From: Selenomonadaceae bacterium
GTDB lineage: Bacteria; Bacillota; Negativicutes; Selenomonadales; Selenomonadaceae
Direction of reading: 5' to 3'
DNA length: 64,000 bases
Assembly (NCBI GenBank): GCA_030523645.1
Contig: JAUNIB010000001.1
Coordinates: 682,001 to 746,000, forward strand
The translations under genes were made by a program, and so were the position numbers. Shown here piece after piece: positions 63,201 through 64,000 of the stretch. Under the pieces are notes generated by a model. That model was not told the origin of the DNA and searched no databases. It saw only the letters and a list, made by a program, of their open reading frames with translations. How positions within the stretch are numbered: the stretch's first letter is position 1; each line of letters begins with the position of its first letter.

Positions 63201-63957
63201 AAAACTTCATCGTAGAGACAAGGACATCAATGACAGTCCTGCCGTCTTTAATAAAGTATTTTTCCAGTGCCTCCTGCAGCGGCGGAGATGAAAGACGGGC
63301 GCTGGTCATGGAGTTGGAGAACACCGCAATGGTATTCATACCCTGAGCTTCTATCTCACGAATCAGTGCCGTATGATAAGCGAAATCCCCTGTAAGCCAC
63401 TCGGTACGGAAAAACAGCACACCGACGGTAATCTTTGCGGGGTCAACATGGGCGGCACAATATCCCTCAAAATCCTGACAGTCCCCCTGCCAGTCCGGAT
63501 GCCATACGCCGTGCCAGGGAAGCACCTCCGGCTCTTTTACCGTATGCGCGGCACCACCCAGCTCATTATCAAGCCACAGCAGACAGTTCAGAATATTCTG
63601 CTCACCGTCATACAGGTAGTACTGCTTCAGCTTCAGCAGCTGCTCATCCGACAATCCCTGACTGAGCTTATCCTCCGGGTCTGCCTTTTCCACAAAGCAG
63701 ACATAGCGTCCGCCGTTTTTCTGCAAAAGCTGGGAAGCACCGTGCAGAATAGGCTGCTCCAGCCCGGCTCCCATCCATTGAAGAAGGGAGATGTCCGCTC
63801 CGGCAAATTTCTTTGCCAGTTCATCGTTCCACTTCAGGTCACGATTGCCAAGAATGAGCTCCAGCTCCAAATCCGGGGCAATCTCCTTTATGTTGTCGCC
63901 GCTCTCGGAAAACAGTCTATACATGCGCGGAGCATTCGTTAAAAAAACTATCCTCAA
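60265..63957 (-). CDS. cobN: Cobaltochelatase subunit CobN (large, metal-inserting subunit)
   Basis: 1230-residue CobN/BchH-family protein, close to the usual size. The family is recognised by VGVLFFRTEWLTGDFAYHTALIREIEAQG, HLGTHGSLEWLPGKG, AGEGLQAKRRASACLISYL, RIDVTGRISGLFRDSMP and the ETLLEAEKRGMWKA C-terminus. It inserts cobalt into a corrinoid ring with the help of the AAA+ subunits. Start: TTG at 63957, with GGAG nine bases upstream. Its promoter and any cobalamin riboswitch lie at or beyond the window edge. Confidence 0.93.
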   Translation of the reverse strand: MRIVFLTNAPRMYRLFSESGDNIKEIAPDLELELILGNRDLKWNDELAKKFAGADISLLQWMGAGLEQPILHGASQLLQKNGGRYVCFVEKADPEDKLSQGLSDEQLLKLKQYYLYDGEQNILNCLLWLDNELGGAAHTVKEPEVLPWHGVWHPDWQGDCQDFEGYCAAHVDPAKITVGVLFFRTEWLTGDFAYHTALIREIEAQGMNTIAVFSNSMTSARLSSPPLQEALEKYFIKDGRTVIDVLVSTMKFSFKASGTPISFLRKLNVPILETYTVLSTLEEWEAAEAGLDPMAVSISISMPEFDGVIHTVPIATKVKRPDGVISYAPLPERITQAVEKAKHWGALKHKANKDKRIALILHNYPAANSNIGSAAGLDSMASTCALLRSLSEAGYRVDNLYDSDELLKVMTASVTNDGRFLSETQLEELYGRLDIKEYMAFFRKKSESFQKNIERIWGKAPGDVLSSDEEIFVPGLLNGNIFITIQPVRGFGDDPEQLLHSSELPPSHQYLGYYQWLRDVWKADAVIHLGTHGSLEWLPGKGTALSADCGPDAALGWLPNIYPYWMTIAGEGLQAKRRASACLISYLSPPMQQAGGYAEWAALDRALEEYQHFRQVAPDNLEAAENQVREKAAACDFADEIVEGDDFAAYAAELHNYLSDLESTRIQTGMHVLGQPPEGEELLEYAAGILENINGDIPSVNKVMAAELGADPETLWDDVDAPCADGLTCGQMIKKVEKEVRSLLESFGAEEYAADKIEAVLEVRNFSEKTRQALKQVLSYTAEVIVPGLRHTTWEIGNIIAALDGEYIEPAAAGAVTSGGAELLPTGRNFYGLDPRSLPTQAAWHMGIKLADELLARYISEEGHYPETVGLVLWSGANMRSHGQCVAEFLYLMGLKPVWQGSSQNVIGLSVIPLNELKRPRIDVTGRISGLFRDSMPDAVHWLNAAAGVVAELEESDDENYIRKHVMNDAAWLEEKGGDKEDAWARASYRVFGNPPGSYGAGINNLLESKQWENEKDIEEVYTQFSGYAYGSDGQPTAFEPELFRRRLSGIDIAVKNEDNKEINMFTCDDYASHHGGMVAAVRSLTGKAPKAYMTSSSAGSRVKVSTVEEEAKRIFRAETMNPKYIEGMMKHGYKGAMELANRLVHSYQWDATAGIMDDAMYEKLAQTYTLDEKMQEWMQDVNPWALSRMTETLLEAEKRGMWKARPETKQELIELYLNIEGEMEERADY

Positions 63958-64000
63958 AACAATCTACTCCAATCATTAATATTAAAATAAAGATATTGTT

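Noticed and set aside
63958-64000. Cobalamin riboswitch before cobN
   Set aside because: Only 43 bases lie upstream of the start codon in the window; nothing of a riboswitch can be seen.

Overview
The window most likely comes from a strictly anaerobic, diderm Firmicute of the class Negativicutes. The main evidence is the SLH-domain porin at 45253-46503, a kind of outer-membrane protein typical of that class. Supporting signs are a Tat-exported flavoprotein, a group 4 [NiFe] hydrogenase and the O2-independent queuosine enzyme QueH. Nearly all genes lie on the minus strand. The exceptions are a cut-off aminotransferase tail, a Tat flavoprotein, nadE and a DUF815 ATPase. I see no rRNA, tRNA, CRISPR array, transposase or prophage.

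Layout. 1-9 kb is housekeeping: rarA-dut, hfq, miaA with a UPF0173 hydrolase, a YbaK-type deacylase divergent from nadE. 9-19 kb holds a DUF815 AAA+ protein, sbcDC, ftsH and a hybrid histidine kinase that has lost its phosphoacceptor His and the Asp of its first receiver domain. 19.5-24.8 kb is a type I restriction-modification operon (hsdR-hsdM-hsdS); its HsdS carries two long in-frame repeats. 25.2-32.5 kb is a six-gene energy-converting [NiFe] hydrogenase operon (hyfBCEFG plus a HyfH-HyfI fusion). 32.7-36.9 kb has a split chromate transporter, a flavin reductase, and a TPM-domain protein paired with a zinc-ribbon membrane protein. 37.3-42.4 kb is a ruvC-ruvA-ruvB-queH-SpoIID-queA operon. 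pckA and the porin follow. 46.6-64 kb is rich in metal functions: a peptide/nickel-type ABC importer, an M14 deacylase, a heavy-metal P-type ATPase with its HMA domain in a separate gene, a metallophosphoesterase, and a CobN-ChlI-ChlD chelatase operon.

How the parts fit. The [NiFe] hydrogenase needs nickel and the chelatase handles cobalt (or a related metal). The ABC importer with a His-rich ATPase and the P-type ATPase behind an ArsR/SmtB-like operator could form the supply and efflux sides of metal homeostasis; this link is inference.

The most unusual feature of the window is in the intergenic DNA. Almost every gap longer than 200 bp holds one or more GC-rich double-hairpin elements of at least five sequence types, some duplicated nearly exactly kilobases apart. 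They often sit next to, or inside, terminators. A second family of three long terminator hairpins shows compensatory base changes. I do not recognise either family as a named element.
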